34,696 nucleotides of DNA from Salinisphaera sp002433465 (GTDB lineage: Bacteria > Pseudomonadota > Gammaproteobacteria > Nevskiales > Salinisphaeraceae), in the NCBI RefSeq assembly GCF_040361435.1, contig NZ_APNL01000025.1, forward strand, positions 1 through 34,696, in the 5' to 3' direction. Position numbers and translations under genes: made by a program. This document shows positions 15,417-23,196 of the stretch, piece by piece. The number at the start of each line of letters is the position of its first letter. Position 1 is the stretch's first letter. The notes under the pieces were generated by a model. The model ran no database searches. It was given only the letters and a program-made list of their open reading frames with translations, and was not told the origin of the DNA.

Positions 15417-16552
15417 AAGACTGGTCGCTGGCCCGCGTCGTGGCCGCCTTCGCCGATGAGCTCAGGCGAGCCGGCGTGACCGTCAGCCCGGCCGAAAGCG
15501 CGGATGCGCTGAAGGCGCTGGCGCATACGCCGATGCAACGGCGCTCGGATTATGCCCGGCTGCTACGCGCCTGCCTGGCCAAGACCCCTGCCGACCGGGC
15601 GCGTTTCGACGCCGTGTTCGCCCGTTTCTTCGACGCGTCACCGGCCGAAACGGCCGAGAAAATCGAGGCAGAAAGCGACGAACAGGGCAGCCAGCCCGCC
15701 CAGGGCGTCGGCGAGGCCGAACCGGCGCCGGCAAGAGCTATAACCAACGACGACGCTCGCAGCGAGCAGACGCGCAGCGGCGCCAGCGCCACCCGTCAGG
15801 CCATGCAGGCCGATCTGGCCGCGATCGATGCCGACGAACGCGCAGCCATGGAGCGGCTCATACACACCCTCGGTCGTCAGCTCGCGCGGCGCGCGGCCCG
15901 GCGCTGGCGGGTGCGCAGGCACGGCGTCATCGATTTGCGTAAAAGCCTGCGCGCCGCGATCGCCCGCGGCGGCGAGGTGCTGGAATTTCGTCGCCGCTAT
16001 CGTCCGCGCGAACGCCCGCGGCTGGTCGTGTTCGCCGACGTCAGCTATTCGATGGATGCCTACAGCCGCTTCTTTCTATGCTTCATCCATGCGTTCGCGC
16101 GCGTGTTTCGCAGCGTGGAAAGCTATGTGTTCAGTACCGAGCTGTCGCGGGTGACCGATACGCTGGCGCGTTCGGCCTCGGTAGAAGCCGGGCTGGCGCG
16201 TCTGCCCGACAGCGTCGAGGACTGGGCCGGCGGAACGCGTATTGCCAGCGCGCTGAAAACCTTCATGCATCGGTTTGCCGATCATCAGCTCGATCGCAAT
16301 ACCGTGGTGATGATCGTTTCCGACGGCTGGGACAGCGATAAGCCGCAACGCCTGCAGGCCGTGCTCAAGCGCCTGCGCGGGCGTTGCCGGGCGCTGATCT
16401 GGCTCGATCCGCTGATGGGTCATCCGCGTTTTTTCAGTACCGCCCTGGGCGTGCAGCACGAGTCACCGCATGTCGACCTGTGTGCGCCGGCGCGCAATCT
16501 GGCCGGGCTCGAGGCGTTGGTGGAGCGCTTGGCGCAGGCGCGGATTGTTTAG
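15413..16552 (+). CDS. CoxE-like VWA-domain protein
   Basis: A 379-aa protein with a helical N-terminal part (about 1-75) and an acidic, Gln/Ala-rich linker (about 76-130). A basic Arg-rich segment (about 145-200, with ARRAARRWRVRRHGVIDLRKSLR) precedes a C-terminal VWA domain. The MIDAS metal site is DVSYS (Asp209, Ser211, Ser213), followed by WAGGTRIASAL (Thr of MIDAS) and VMIVSDGWDS. This matches the CoxE-like group that partners MoxR ATPases. The start overlaps the MoxR stop as ATGA. The client is probably encoded elsewhere or is the upstream CoA-hydrolase-type enzyme; I cannot decide from sequence. Confidence 0.88.
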   Translation: MKDWSLARVVAAFADELRRAGVTVSPAESADALKALAHTPMQRRSDYARLLRACLAKTPADRARFDAVFARFFDASPAETAEKIEAESDEQGSQPAQGVGEAEPAPARAITNDDARSEQTRSGASATRQAMQADLAAIDADERAAMERLIHTLGRQLARRAARRWRVRRHGVIDLRKSLRAAIARGGEVLEFRRRYRPRERPRLVVFADVSYSMDAYSRFFLCFIHAFARVFRSVESYVFSTELSRVTDTLARSASVEAGLARLPDSVEDWAGGTRIASALKTFMHRFADHQLDRNTVVMIVSDGWDSDKPQRLQAVLKRLRGRCRALIWLDPLMGHPRFFSTALGVQHESPHVDLCAPARNLAGLEALVERLAQARIV

Positions 16553-16656
16553 CGGTTGCCCGTTCGCACGGGGTGGCTGTCGTCACAGGCGAGTTTCGTG
16601 CTGCTGCGCGCCCAACCCGTGCCTCAGGTCCGCCGGGCGGTCACACGGTGCGCGCG

Positions 16657-17736
16657 TCACTCCACCGTAAACCGTCGGGCGCCAATCATCTGGCCGTCGT
16701 CGGTGATGACCGTCACGCGCCAGTGGCCGGTCGGGTCGTCGCCAAGGGCCAGTTTGTGGCTCCACGCGCGATAACCGTTTTCCGGGCCGCCGCCGGTGAT
16801 TTCCAGCGGAATACGATCGACCACCTCGCCGTCGTGCCACCAGACATGCAGCACCTGCTGCTGCAGCCCGCGCGGGGCCGCAATGGCGGTGAAGGCATAA
16901 AGGCCGTCGCCGGAAAGTTCGGCGGCGCTGAAGTGGGTACGGTCTTGGCCGGGCTCGCGCTTATCGGCATCCACTTGCAGGGTGATGGCCATATCGGTGG
17001 CGCGCAGGGTGGCCGGGGGAATCCAGAAGCGGCCGAACCAGGCGAGGCCGCCGAGCGCGATCGAAAGCGCGGCCAGCAGCAGCCAGCGCCACCATTGGCG
17101 CGCGCGAACGGCGTCGTTGAAGCTGGGCAAGGCACAAACTCCCATGGCGACCGAGGCGATGGCCACGCTTTCGCCGGTGGTCAGCGACAGCATGATCGGG
17201 CCGGCGGCCAGAAGTGCGACAAACAGCGTAAAGCCGTGAAAACCCAGGAACAGCCAGCGGCGCTCGGCGATACCGTGCAGGTAGATCGGGTCCACGGTGG
17301 AGGCCGCGGCCGCGACGATCAGCAGGCCGGTAAACAGCGCCTGGCCGCTCAGCCAGGTGGTGGTGGCCAGAAAGAACGGCAGCACGAAGAACAGCGTTTC
17401 CTGGTGCAGGCACTGGGCGGCAAAGCGTACGGCTGCCTGGGGCAGGCGTTCGCCGAAGTAGCGGCCGAGCAGGCGGCACAGCAGGCCTTCGAACAGCAGC
17501 GCCAGCCAGCCCAGCAGCATCAGCGCGGTCACCCACTGGGCCAGCGCGGCCTGGCGTTCGACCAGAAAGAAGCTGGCCGCGCCCATCGCAAACGAGGCCA
17601 CCGGCAACAAACGGCGGTAGCGGTAGGCGATACGGCCCGCGCGACTGCTGAGCAGGCGGTTGAAATACCTCTCGGCCGGGCTTTCGACCGACCCTTCGCT
17701 GGCTTGGATTTCGCTGGCCACGGTGCTCGCTTGCAT
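16657..17736 (-). CDS. DUF5924/DUF2914-like membrane protein
   Basis: A 359-aa protein from the ATG at 17736. After a basic N-terminal region (about 1-40) there are seven or so predicted membrane helices (about 42-235). A periplasmic-side C-terminal beta-rich domain (about 255-359) contains VLHVWWHDGEVVDRIPLEITGGG and HWRVTVITDDGQMIGARRF. That last domain matches DUF2914 and the whole resembles DUF5924 proteins of gammaproteobacteria. The function is unknown. The frame is open upstream to 17862, but this adds a Gly/Arg-rich stretch with no homology. It converges on the VWA gene and is divergent from lipA. Confidence 0.75.
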   Translation of the reverse strand: MQASTVASEIQASEGSVESPAERYFNRLLSSRAGRIAYRYRRLLPVASFAMGAASFFLVERQAALAQWVTALMLLGWLALLFEGLLCRLLGRYFGERLPQAAVRFAAQCLHQETLFFVLPFFLATTTWLSGQALFTGLLIVAAAASTVDPIYLHGIAERRWLFLGFHGFTLFVALLAAGPIMLSLTTGESVAIASVAMGVCALPSFNDAVRARQWWRWLLLAALSIALGGLAWFGRFWIPPATLRATDMAITLQVDADKREPGQDRTHFSAAELSGDGLYAFTAIAAPRGLQQQVLHVWWHDGEVVDRIPLEITGGGPENGYRAWSHKLALGDDPTGHWRVTVITDDGQMIGARRFTVE

Positions 17737-17975
17737 CAATACAGACAGATTGCCGTGACCCGGCCTGCCGGGCGCGGCGGCGCGATCATAGCAGCGGCCT
17801 GGCTGTACGGCGGCTGACCGGCGAACGGCCGCGATCAATATCGTGTCTTTGCGGCCTTGCAACGGTTATCGGCGCCCGCAACGTAGGATTGAGCGCGCCC
17901 GACGAGGCGTAGCCGGTGCGGGTGTTATCATCGGTATCGGTCCGCGACACAGTACGAACGACGGTCGAAGACGGC

Positions 17976-18971
17976 ATGAGCGATTTCAAAGGCATCCCCG
18001 TGGTTACGGGCAGCAAGGTCCAGAAGCCCAACGGCACCCGGGCGATCAAGAACGGCATGAAGGCGAACAAGAACGCCGCGGCCGTACCGATCGGGCGCAA
18101 GCCGGACTGGCTGCGCGCGCGCCTGCCCACGGGCGATACCTATCAGGCGGTCAAGAAGAACGTGCGCGAGCACAAGCTGGCCACGGTCTGTGAAGAATCC
18201 ATGTGCCCGAACATCGGCGAGTGCTGGAGTCATGGCACCGCCACCATCATGATCATGGGCGATACCTGTACCCGCGCCTGTCGCTTCTGTGCGGTGGATA
18301 CCGGCAACCCGCGTGGTTGGCTGGATGCACAGGAGCCCGAGCACTGTGCCGATTCGGTCGAGATCATGGGCCTGAACTATATCGTGCTCACCTCGGTGGA
18401 CCGCGACGACCTGCCCGACGGCGGCGCCCAGCACTACGCCGACTGCGTGAAGGCGATCAAGGCACGCACGCCCAACGTGCGCGTGGAAGCGCTGGCCCCC
18501 GATTTTCGCGGCGTGGCCGAACATGTCGACAAGGTGGTGGACTCCGGGCTGGAAGTGTTCGCCCAGAACGTGGAAACGGTCGAACGTCTGACCCACGTGG
18601 TACGCGATGCCCGTGCCGGCTATCGCCAGACGCTGGACGTGCTCGAGCACGCCAAAAAGCACAATCCGGACGTGCTTACCAAAACCAGCGTAATGCTGGG
18701 CCTGGGTGAGACGGAAGATGAAATCGCGCAGACGCTGGACGATCTGGCCGCGATCGGCGTCGATATCGTCACGTTCGGCCAGTATCTGCGGCCGACCGTG
18801 AACCACTTGCCGGTCGAGCGCTATGTTGCGCCGGCCGATTTTGCCAAGTATCGGCAGTGGGGCCTGGCGCGCGGTTTCCTGGAAGTCGTTTCCGGGCCGC
18901 TGGTACGCAGTTCCTATCGCGCCGATCGGGTGTTCGACAAGAACAACGCCGGGCTCGACCAGACGGCGTAG
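17976..18971 (+). CDS. lipA: Lipoyl synthase
   Basis: Radical-SAM enzyme that inserts two sulfurs into octanoyl groups on the lipoyl domains of pyruvate and oxoglutarate dehydrogenases and the glycine cleavage H protein. The 331-aa sequence has the auxiliary [4Fe-4S] motif CEESMCPNIGEC (Cys72, 77, 83) and the radical-SAM motif CTRACRFC (Cys98, 102, 105). It also has the conserved VRSSY (311-314), whose serine ligates the auxiliary cluster. Length and motif spacing match the enteric protein, with a basic N-terminal extension. The ATG at 17976 was chosen because the reading before it is unlike the family. The partner lipB is not adjacent, so lipA stands alone here. Confidence 0.97.
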   Translation: MSDFKGIPVVTGSKVQKPNGTRAIKNGMKANKNAAAVPIGRKPDWLRARLPTGDTYQAVKKNVREHKLATVCEESMCPNIGECWSHGTATIMIMGDTCTRACRFCAVDTGNPRGWLDAQEPEHCADSVEIMGLNYIVLTSVDRDDLPDGGAQHYADCVKAIKARTPNVRVEALAPDFRGVAEHVDKVVDSGLEVFAQNVETVERLTHVVRDARAGYRQTLDVLEHAKKHNPDVLTKTSVMLGLGETEDEIAQTLDDLAAIGVDIVTFGQYLRPTVNHLPVERYVAPADFAKYRQWGLARGFLEVVSGPLVRSSYRADRVFDKNNAGLDQTA

Positions 18972-19011
18972 CGGTCTACGGGCCGACGCCCGAATCGAAT
19001 GTCCCGGCGCG

Positions 19012-20148
19012 TCAGTGCTCGGGCGGTGTCTGTCGCACGTCGTCGAGTTCGGCATGCCGTTCGGACAGGAAATCGCCGAGGTTGTGCAGCGCTTCGATGT
19101 GCTCGCAAAGCGTCTTTACGGCCACGAGCAGCGGTAGCGCCACGATCATGCCCACGGCTGACCACAGCCAGGCCCAGAACGTGACCGTGATGAATACGAT
19201 GACCGTATTCAAGCGCAGCCTGCGACCCACGAAATAGGGGGTCACGATCTGGCCCTCGAGGGTCGTAAGCGCGAAATAGACGCCCGGGACGATCAAGGCC
19301 CAGCCCACCCAGTCGAAGGTGATGAGTGCAATCATCGCGGCGATCGCGATGCCGCCGAGCGCACCGAGATAGGGGATGAAGTTGAACAGGAAGGCGATCA
19401 CGCCAAACACGGCGGGATAGGGCATGCCGAATGCCCACATCGTCAGCGCGACCGCCACCCCGAGACCGGCGTTGATGGTGGTGATGGTCAGCAGATAGCG
19501 CGAGAGTTTGCGTTCGATATCGTGGGCGATCTGGGCGGCCCGACGCTTGTCGCGGAAACTCGGCATCACGTGCACGAGTTTTTCGTAGAACATGTCGCCC
19601 GAGGCGAGCAGAAACAGCAGCAGCACCATCGTGAACACGAACTGGGCGAGCATGTTGGGCGCGAGCAGCGCGGCTTGGGTGGCCGCGCTTTCGCCTTCGA
19701 TTTCCACCGTTTGAACGTCCGGCGTGTTGCTGCGGGTCATCGACTGCAGCTTTTCGTTGGCCTCGAAGATGGCGCTGAACGGGCCGGCAACGTCGGCGAG
19801 CTGCTGTTCGATGCGTTGTTCGATACGCGGGGCGTTCTCGATCCAGCCGGTCGCCGGCACGGCCAGCGCGGCGACCGCGAACAGAAAACTCACCAGCAGT
19901 ACGCTCACGATCACCAGCGACGACAGCGCCGCCGGCACCCGCCGCCGGTCGAATACACGGCGAATCGGGGCGAATACCATGGACAGCAGAAAGGCCAGCA
20001 CGATGGGCACGAAAAAGCTGCGGGCCTGGCTCAGCACGAATACCGACGCATAGGCAAACAATGCGACCAGCATCCACTTGACCAACGGGCTCGCGCCCAG
20101 CGAAGTCGAATCGTGGCTGTCGCTGGATTGGGTGTCGGGTTCGGCCAT
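19012..20148 (-). CDS. AI-2E family transporter (PerM/YdiK-like)
   Basis: A 378-aa inner-membrane permease of the AI-2E/TqsA group. A short polar N-terminus rich in Ser/Asp precedes two hydrophobic hairpins (about 25-95), a soluble segment (about 100-165, TGWIENAPRIEQRIEQQLADV), and then five or so further helices. Family landmarks include NFIPYLGALGGIAIA, GQIVTPYFVGRRLRLNTVIVFI and FWAWLWSAVGMIVALPLLVAVK. Members export autoinducer-2, small solutes or Na+, and the substrate here is unknown. It converges on lipA with 40 nt between stops. A terminator-ended operon lies upstream, so it has its own promoter somewhere in 20149-20286. Confidence 0.88.
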   Translation of the reverse strand: MAEPDTQSSDSHDSTSLGASPLVKWMLVALFAYASVFVLSQARSFFVPIVLAFLLSMVFAPIRRVFDRRRVPAALSSLVIVSVLLVSFLFAVAALAVPATGWIENAPRIEQRIEQQLADVAGPFSAIFEANEKLQSMTRSNTPDVQTVEIEGESAATQAALLAPNMLAQFVFTMVLLLFLLASGDMFYEKLVHVMPSFRDKRRAAQIAHDIERKLSRYLLTITTINAGLGVAVALTMWAFGMPYPAVFGVIAFLFNFIPYLGALGGIAIAAMIALITFDWVGWALIVPGVYFALTTLEGQIVTPYFVGRRLRLNTVIVFITVTFWAWLWSAVGMIVALPLLVAVKTLCEHIEALHNLGDFLSERHAELDDVRQTPPEH

Positions 20149-20253
20149 TCAGGACTCGGTGGAAATCGATCTCGGTCAGCGCAGCGTTCGCGGCCAGCGC
20201 AGCTTCGACTCGTGGCGGGCGACGCGGATTGGCAGCGTCTTTTTGCCAGCTAA

Positions 20254-20282
20254 GCACGAAAAGCCATATTTTTGTATCGTGC
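20254..20282. repeat. Inverted repeat between SDR operon terminator and the AI-2E gene
   Basis: GCACGA (20254-20259) and TCGTGC (20277-20282) flank a 17-base AT-rich centre containing a T5 run. This is the most AT-rich spot in the gap and may hold promoter or operator function for the AI-2E gene. Confidence 0.35.
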
Positions 20283-20286
20283 GGGC

Positions 20287-20324
20287 AAAAAAGAGGCGAT
20301 CGGCCTTGGTCGGCGCGATCGCCT
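20287..20324 (-). terminator. Intrinsic terminator of the betaine-synthesis/SDR operon
   Basis: On the minus strand AGGCGATCG and CGATCGCCT form a perfect 9-bp stem with a 13-base loop, followed by C and six Ts. It lies about 55 bases past the SDR stop. Confidence 0.8.
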
Positions 20325-20379
20325 GCGTAGCGGCCCGTGGCCGGGTTGGCCCGGGCCGGGTGGGTTGGCGCGGCGCGGG

Positions 20380-21144
20380 TCAGACCTGGGGCGGCTGGCC
20401 GTTGGAAGCCATCAGGCCGCCATCGACCGGCAGGTTCACGCCGCTGATGAAGCGGGCGTCGTCGCTGGCCAGAAAGGCGATCGCGGCGGCGATGTCTTCG
20501 GGCGCGGCACCCGCGCCCAGCGGCATGCGTTCGGCGAACTTGTCGAGCAGGTCGTTCTTTTCGAACACGCCGCTGGCCATATCGGTGCGGGTCAGGCTCG
20601 GGCAGACCGCGTTCACGCGTACCCCGTCGCCGCCGTGATCCAGTGCCAGCGCCCGGGTGAAGTTGCTCACCGCGCCCTTGCTGGCGTTGTAGACGCTCAT
20701 CGCCCAGTCGCCGCCTAGTCCGGAAACCGACGAGGTGTTGACGATATTGCCGCGGCTTTCGATCAGGTGCGGCAGGGCGGCCCGGCAGCAGTGGAAGACG
20801 CCGTCGACGTTAATCGACATGATCTTGCGCCAGGTCTCGTCGTCGGTATCGGTAATCCGGCTCTGGGTGGCCACACCCGCGTTGTTGACCAGGATATCGA
20901 GCCGGCCGCAGGTCGCCACGACCTCTTCAATCAGCGTGTTCACGGCATCGGCGTCGGATACGTCGGCCGGGCGCACATGCACCTGGGCGTCCGGCAGATC
21001 CTTGGCCACGTCTTCGAGTTTTTCCCGGGTACGGCCGACGAGCACGACCGTGGCGCCCTCGTCGACAAGGCGCTTGGCGGTGGCCGCGCCCATGCCCGAG
21101 CCGGCGCCGGTGATCAGGGCGATCTTGTCCTGAAAGCGTTGCAT
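20380..21144 (-). CDS. Short-chain dehydrogenase/reductase (SDR)
   Basis: A 254-aa classical SDR. The cofactor loop is TGAGSGMG (residues 12-19), followed by NNAG (86-89) and Asn111. The catalytic Ser is in NTSSVSG and the YNASK motif gives Tyr151/Lys155. VGRTREK after the second strand, with Arg residues, hints at NADP(H) use. The C-terminal INLPVDGG is typical of the FabG/glucose-dehydrogenase-like group. It follows the methyltransferases on the same strand by about 117 nt and ends at a strong terminator, so it is the last gene before transcription stops. An AGGA site precedes the ATG. Its substrate is not evident; it could be a passenger or act on a related small alcohol or aldehyde. Confidence 0.9.
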   Translation of the reverse strand: MQRFQDKIALITGAGSGMGAATAKRLVDEGATVVLVGRTREKLEDVAKDLPDAQVHVRPADVSDADAVNTLIEEVVATCGRLDILVNNAGVATQSRITDTDDETWRKIMSINVDGVFHCCRAALPHLIESRGNIVNTSSVSGLGGDWAMSVYNASKGAVSNFTRALALDHGGDGVRVNAVCPSLTRTDMASGVFEKNDLLDKFAERMPLGAGAAPEDIAAAIAFLASDDARFISGVNLPVDGGLMASNGQPPQV

Positions 21145-21261
21145 GCGGTGGTTCCTGTGTTTGGAGGTACGAGTTCAATACAAGCGCCGCCCGCAGCGAC
21201 TCTTGCTTCATGCAGCTAAAGCTGACGATGAATGCCCCCGAATCAAGCCCCTTGGCCCAGA

Positions 21262-22098
21262 TCAGCGCTTGTCGAAAACCATGATGCCCCAGGCCAGACG
21301 GCCGGCCTCGCCGGCATCCACCCAGTGCTGCAGGCCTTTTTTCATGTTGTCGATATAGGCCCTGGAGATGGCCGAATCGCGCAGCTCGTCCTCGCGCTCG
21401 ACCAGCGTGTCGTGAATTCGGGCGTAGTGGCATGGTATCTGGCGGGTATGGTCTTCGAAGTCGCGGCGGCTGAAGCCGCGCTGTTCCAGCGCCTGGGTGT
21501 AGAAACCGGGCGAGCCCATGGTGTCCAGCTGTATCCGGTCGAGCACCGGCTGCAGCACGCCGTCGGGGCAGTCGTCGGCCTGCATGGGGTCGGTGAAGAT
21601 AAACGTGCCGCCCGGTTTGAGCACGCGGGCGACTTCGTCGAGCACGCGTTGCCGATTGCCGGAATGCAGCATCGCATCCTGCGACCAGACGATATCGAAA
21701 TGGCCGTCGTCGAAGGGAATATTTTCGAAGTCGCCGTCGACGACGGTTACGCGATCGTCGAGGCCGCGTTCGGCGTTCTTGCGCCGTGCGCGCGCGTTCT
21801 GGACTTCGGATAGATTCAGCGAGACCACCTCGGCGTTGTGACGGCGGGCGATATGGCGGGCCGAACCACCGTAGCCGCCGCCGATATCCAGCACGGTTGC
21901 ACCGTCGAGCGCGTCGCCCAGCAGCGCGCACATATGTTCGACCGTGCGATGGCTGGCATCGACCACGGCTTCGGCCTTTGACTGGTACAAGCCGATATGG
22001 ATGTCCTCGCCGCCCCACAGGCGCGAGTAGAAGTTTTCGGCGTCGTCGCTGTTGTAGTAGGCCTGGGCCGTGCGTACGGCCTGGGAATACGGGCTCAT
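21262..22098 (-). CDS. Sarcosine/dimethylglycine N-methyltransferase
   Basis: SAM-dependent enzyme carrying out the second and third methylations (sarcosine to dimethylglycine to betaine). It is 278 aa, the usual length. The SAM-binding motif is VLDIGGGYGGSARH (about residues 69-82). IVWSQDAMLHSGNR, VLKPGGTFIFTDPMQAD and HYARIHDTL are characteristic of the halophile SDMT/DMT group. The N-terminus (QAYYNSDDAENFYSRLWGGE) also fits. It sits nine nt downstream of the GSMT gene in the usual order, so the pair is one operon, and the SDR gene follows. This supports de novo betaine synthesis from glycine at the cost of three SAM. Confidence 0.93.
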   Translation of the reverse strand: MSPYSQAVRTAQAYYNSDDAENFYSRLWGGEDIHIGLYQSKAEAVVDASHRTVEHMCALLGDALDGATVLDIGGGYGGSARHIARRHNAEVVSLNLSEVQNARARRKNAERGLDDRVTVVDGDFENIPFDDGHFDIVWSQDAMLHSGNRQRVLDEVARVLKPGGTFIFTDPMQADDCPDGVLQPVLDRIQLDTMGSPGFYTQALEQRGFSRRDFEDHTRQIPCHYARIHDTLVEREDELRDSAISRAYIDNMKKGLQHWVDAGEAGRLAWGIMVFDKR

Positions 22099-22107
22099 GT
22101 GCGCTCC

Positions 22108-22962
22108 TTACGAGTTGTACGCTTCGCGATCCGGGTCGGCTTCCCGATAGGATTTCTCGGCGACATGGATGAAGAAGTCCGGCTCGTTTTCCTGGTAGCT
22201 GCTCTGGAAGTCGCCGTAGGTGGTCACCGATTGGAAGCCCACCTCGCGCATCAGCGCTTGTACATAGGCCTTGCGCAACGGGAACATGTTGAGGTGATAG
22301 ACCTCGTCGCCCGGAAAGGTATAGCGAAAACGCGCCAGGCCGTCGTCGACATGCTCGGGCGCGGCCGAGACATCCGCGCCGCAGTAGTAGTACTTGTGAC
22401 CGGGCGTGGCCTGGCCATCGAGCAGGGCGTCGTAGTTGCGCTGGTCAAGGATCAGGATGCCGTCATGCTTGAGCATGGCGTAGAACTCGGCGAGGGTACG
22501 TCGGCGGTCGTGTTCGTTGAAGATATGGGTGAAGGAGTTGCCCAGGCAGATGATCGCGTCGTAACGTCCCACCACGTCGCGCGATAACCAGCGCCAGTCG
22601 CTGTGCACCGTGGACAGGATCATGCCGCGCTGGCGTGCGTTTTCGAAGGCCTTGGCGAGCATCTGCGGGCTGCCGTCGATACTGGCGACCTCGAAGCCGG
22701 CCTTGAGTAGTTGTACGGAATGAAAACCGGTGCCGGTGGCCGCATCGATCACGGATTGGCAGCCGTACCGCTTGAGCACATCGATGAAGAAATGGCCTTC
22801 ACTGGCGGCACGACCATCCCAGTCGATGAGATCGTCCCAGCGTTCCACGAAATCGTGGACGTATTCGTACTGGTAGTGGCCGGTTTCGCGTACGTCGGTC
22901 GGCGCCGCGCCGAAATCCTGGGTGCGCTGGAATAGAGGGTTGTCGCGAGTGGCTTCTTTCAT
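22108..22962 (-). CDS. Glycine/sarcosine N-methyltransferase
   Basis: SAM-dependent enzyme performing the first two methylations (glycine to sarcosine to dimethylglycine). It is 284 aa. The SAM-binding loop is VIDAATGTGFHS (about residues 71-82), with ASIDGSPQML, IICLGNSFTHIFNE and a Tyr/Asp-rich LILDQRNYDALL. These are signatures of the halophilic GSMT group also related to animal glycine N-methyltransferase. It is the first gene of the operon, divergent from the DNA ligase. A -10-like TATACC lies about 30 nt upstream of the start; see the separate promoter entry. Confidence 0.93.
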   Translation of the reverse strand: MKEATRDNPLFQRTQDFGAAPTDVRETGHYQYEYVHDFVERWDDLIDWDGRAASEGHFFIDVLKRYGCQSVIDAATGTGFHSVQLLKAGFEVASIDGSPQMLAKAFENARQRGMILSTVHSDWRWLSRDVVGRYDAIICLGNSFTHIFNEHDRRRTLAEFYAMLKHDGILILDQRNYDALLDGQATPGHKYYYCGADVSAAPEHVDDGLARFRYTFPGDEVYHLNMFPLRKAYVQALMREVGFQSVTTYGDFQSSYQENEPDFFIHVAEKSYREADPDREAYNS

Positions 22963-22986
22963 ACACGAAAGTCCCCGTCACGGTGC

Positions 22987-23021
22987 CGCCGGTATACGGC
23001 GTCTCGCCGCAATCTTTTCAA
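22987..23021 (-). promoter_or_regulatory. Candidate promoter/operator of the GSMT operon
   Basis: On the minus strand, TTGAAA (23021-23016), a 19-base gap and TATACC (22996-22991) form a suboptimal sigma-70 pair. The -10 lies in an inverted repeat CGCCG-GTATA-CGGCG (22987-23001). The long spacer is common in osmotically tuned promoters, but this is a weak prediction. Confidence 0.25.
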
Positions 23022-23196
23022 ATGGAGTGACTACGTTATGCAACCCGCGCGCCACACCTCAACCGCTGAGGGCCAAGTCTTTGATGCGACAGCAAAGACG
23101 TTCTTGCGCCCGTGATGACCAGCCGATGACGCGCCCTGTCAGTGGTTGGCGTTGCACCCGGACCGTGCGGCGGCGCGCCGTGGCCGGGCGCTAGCC

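Noticed and set aside
22963..23196. SOS (LexA) box before the ligase cluster
   Set aside because: No CTG-N10-CAG type palindrome of acceptable fit could be seen by eye in this gap.
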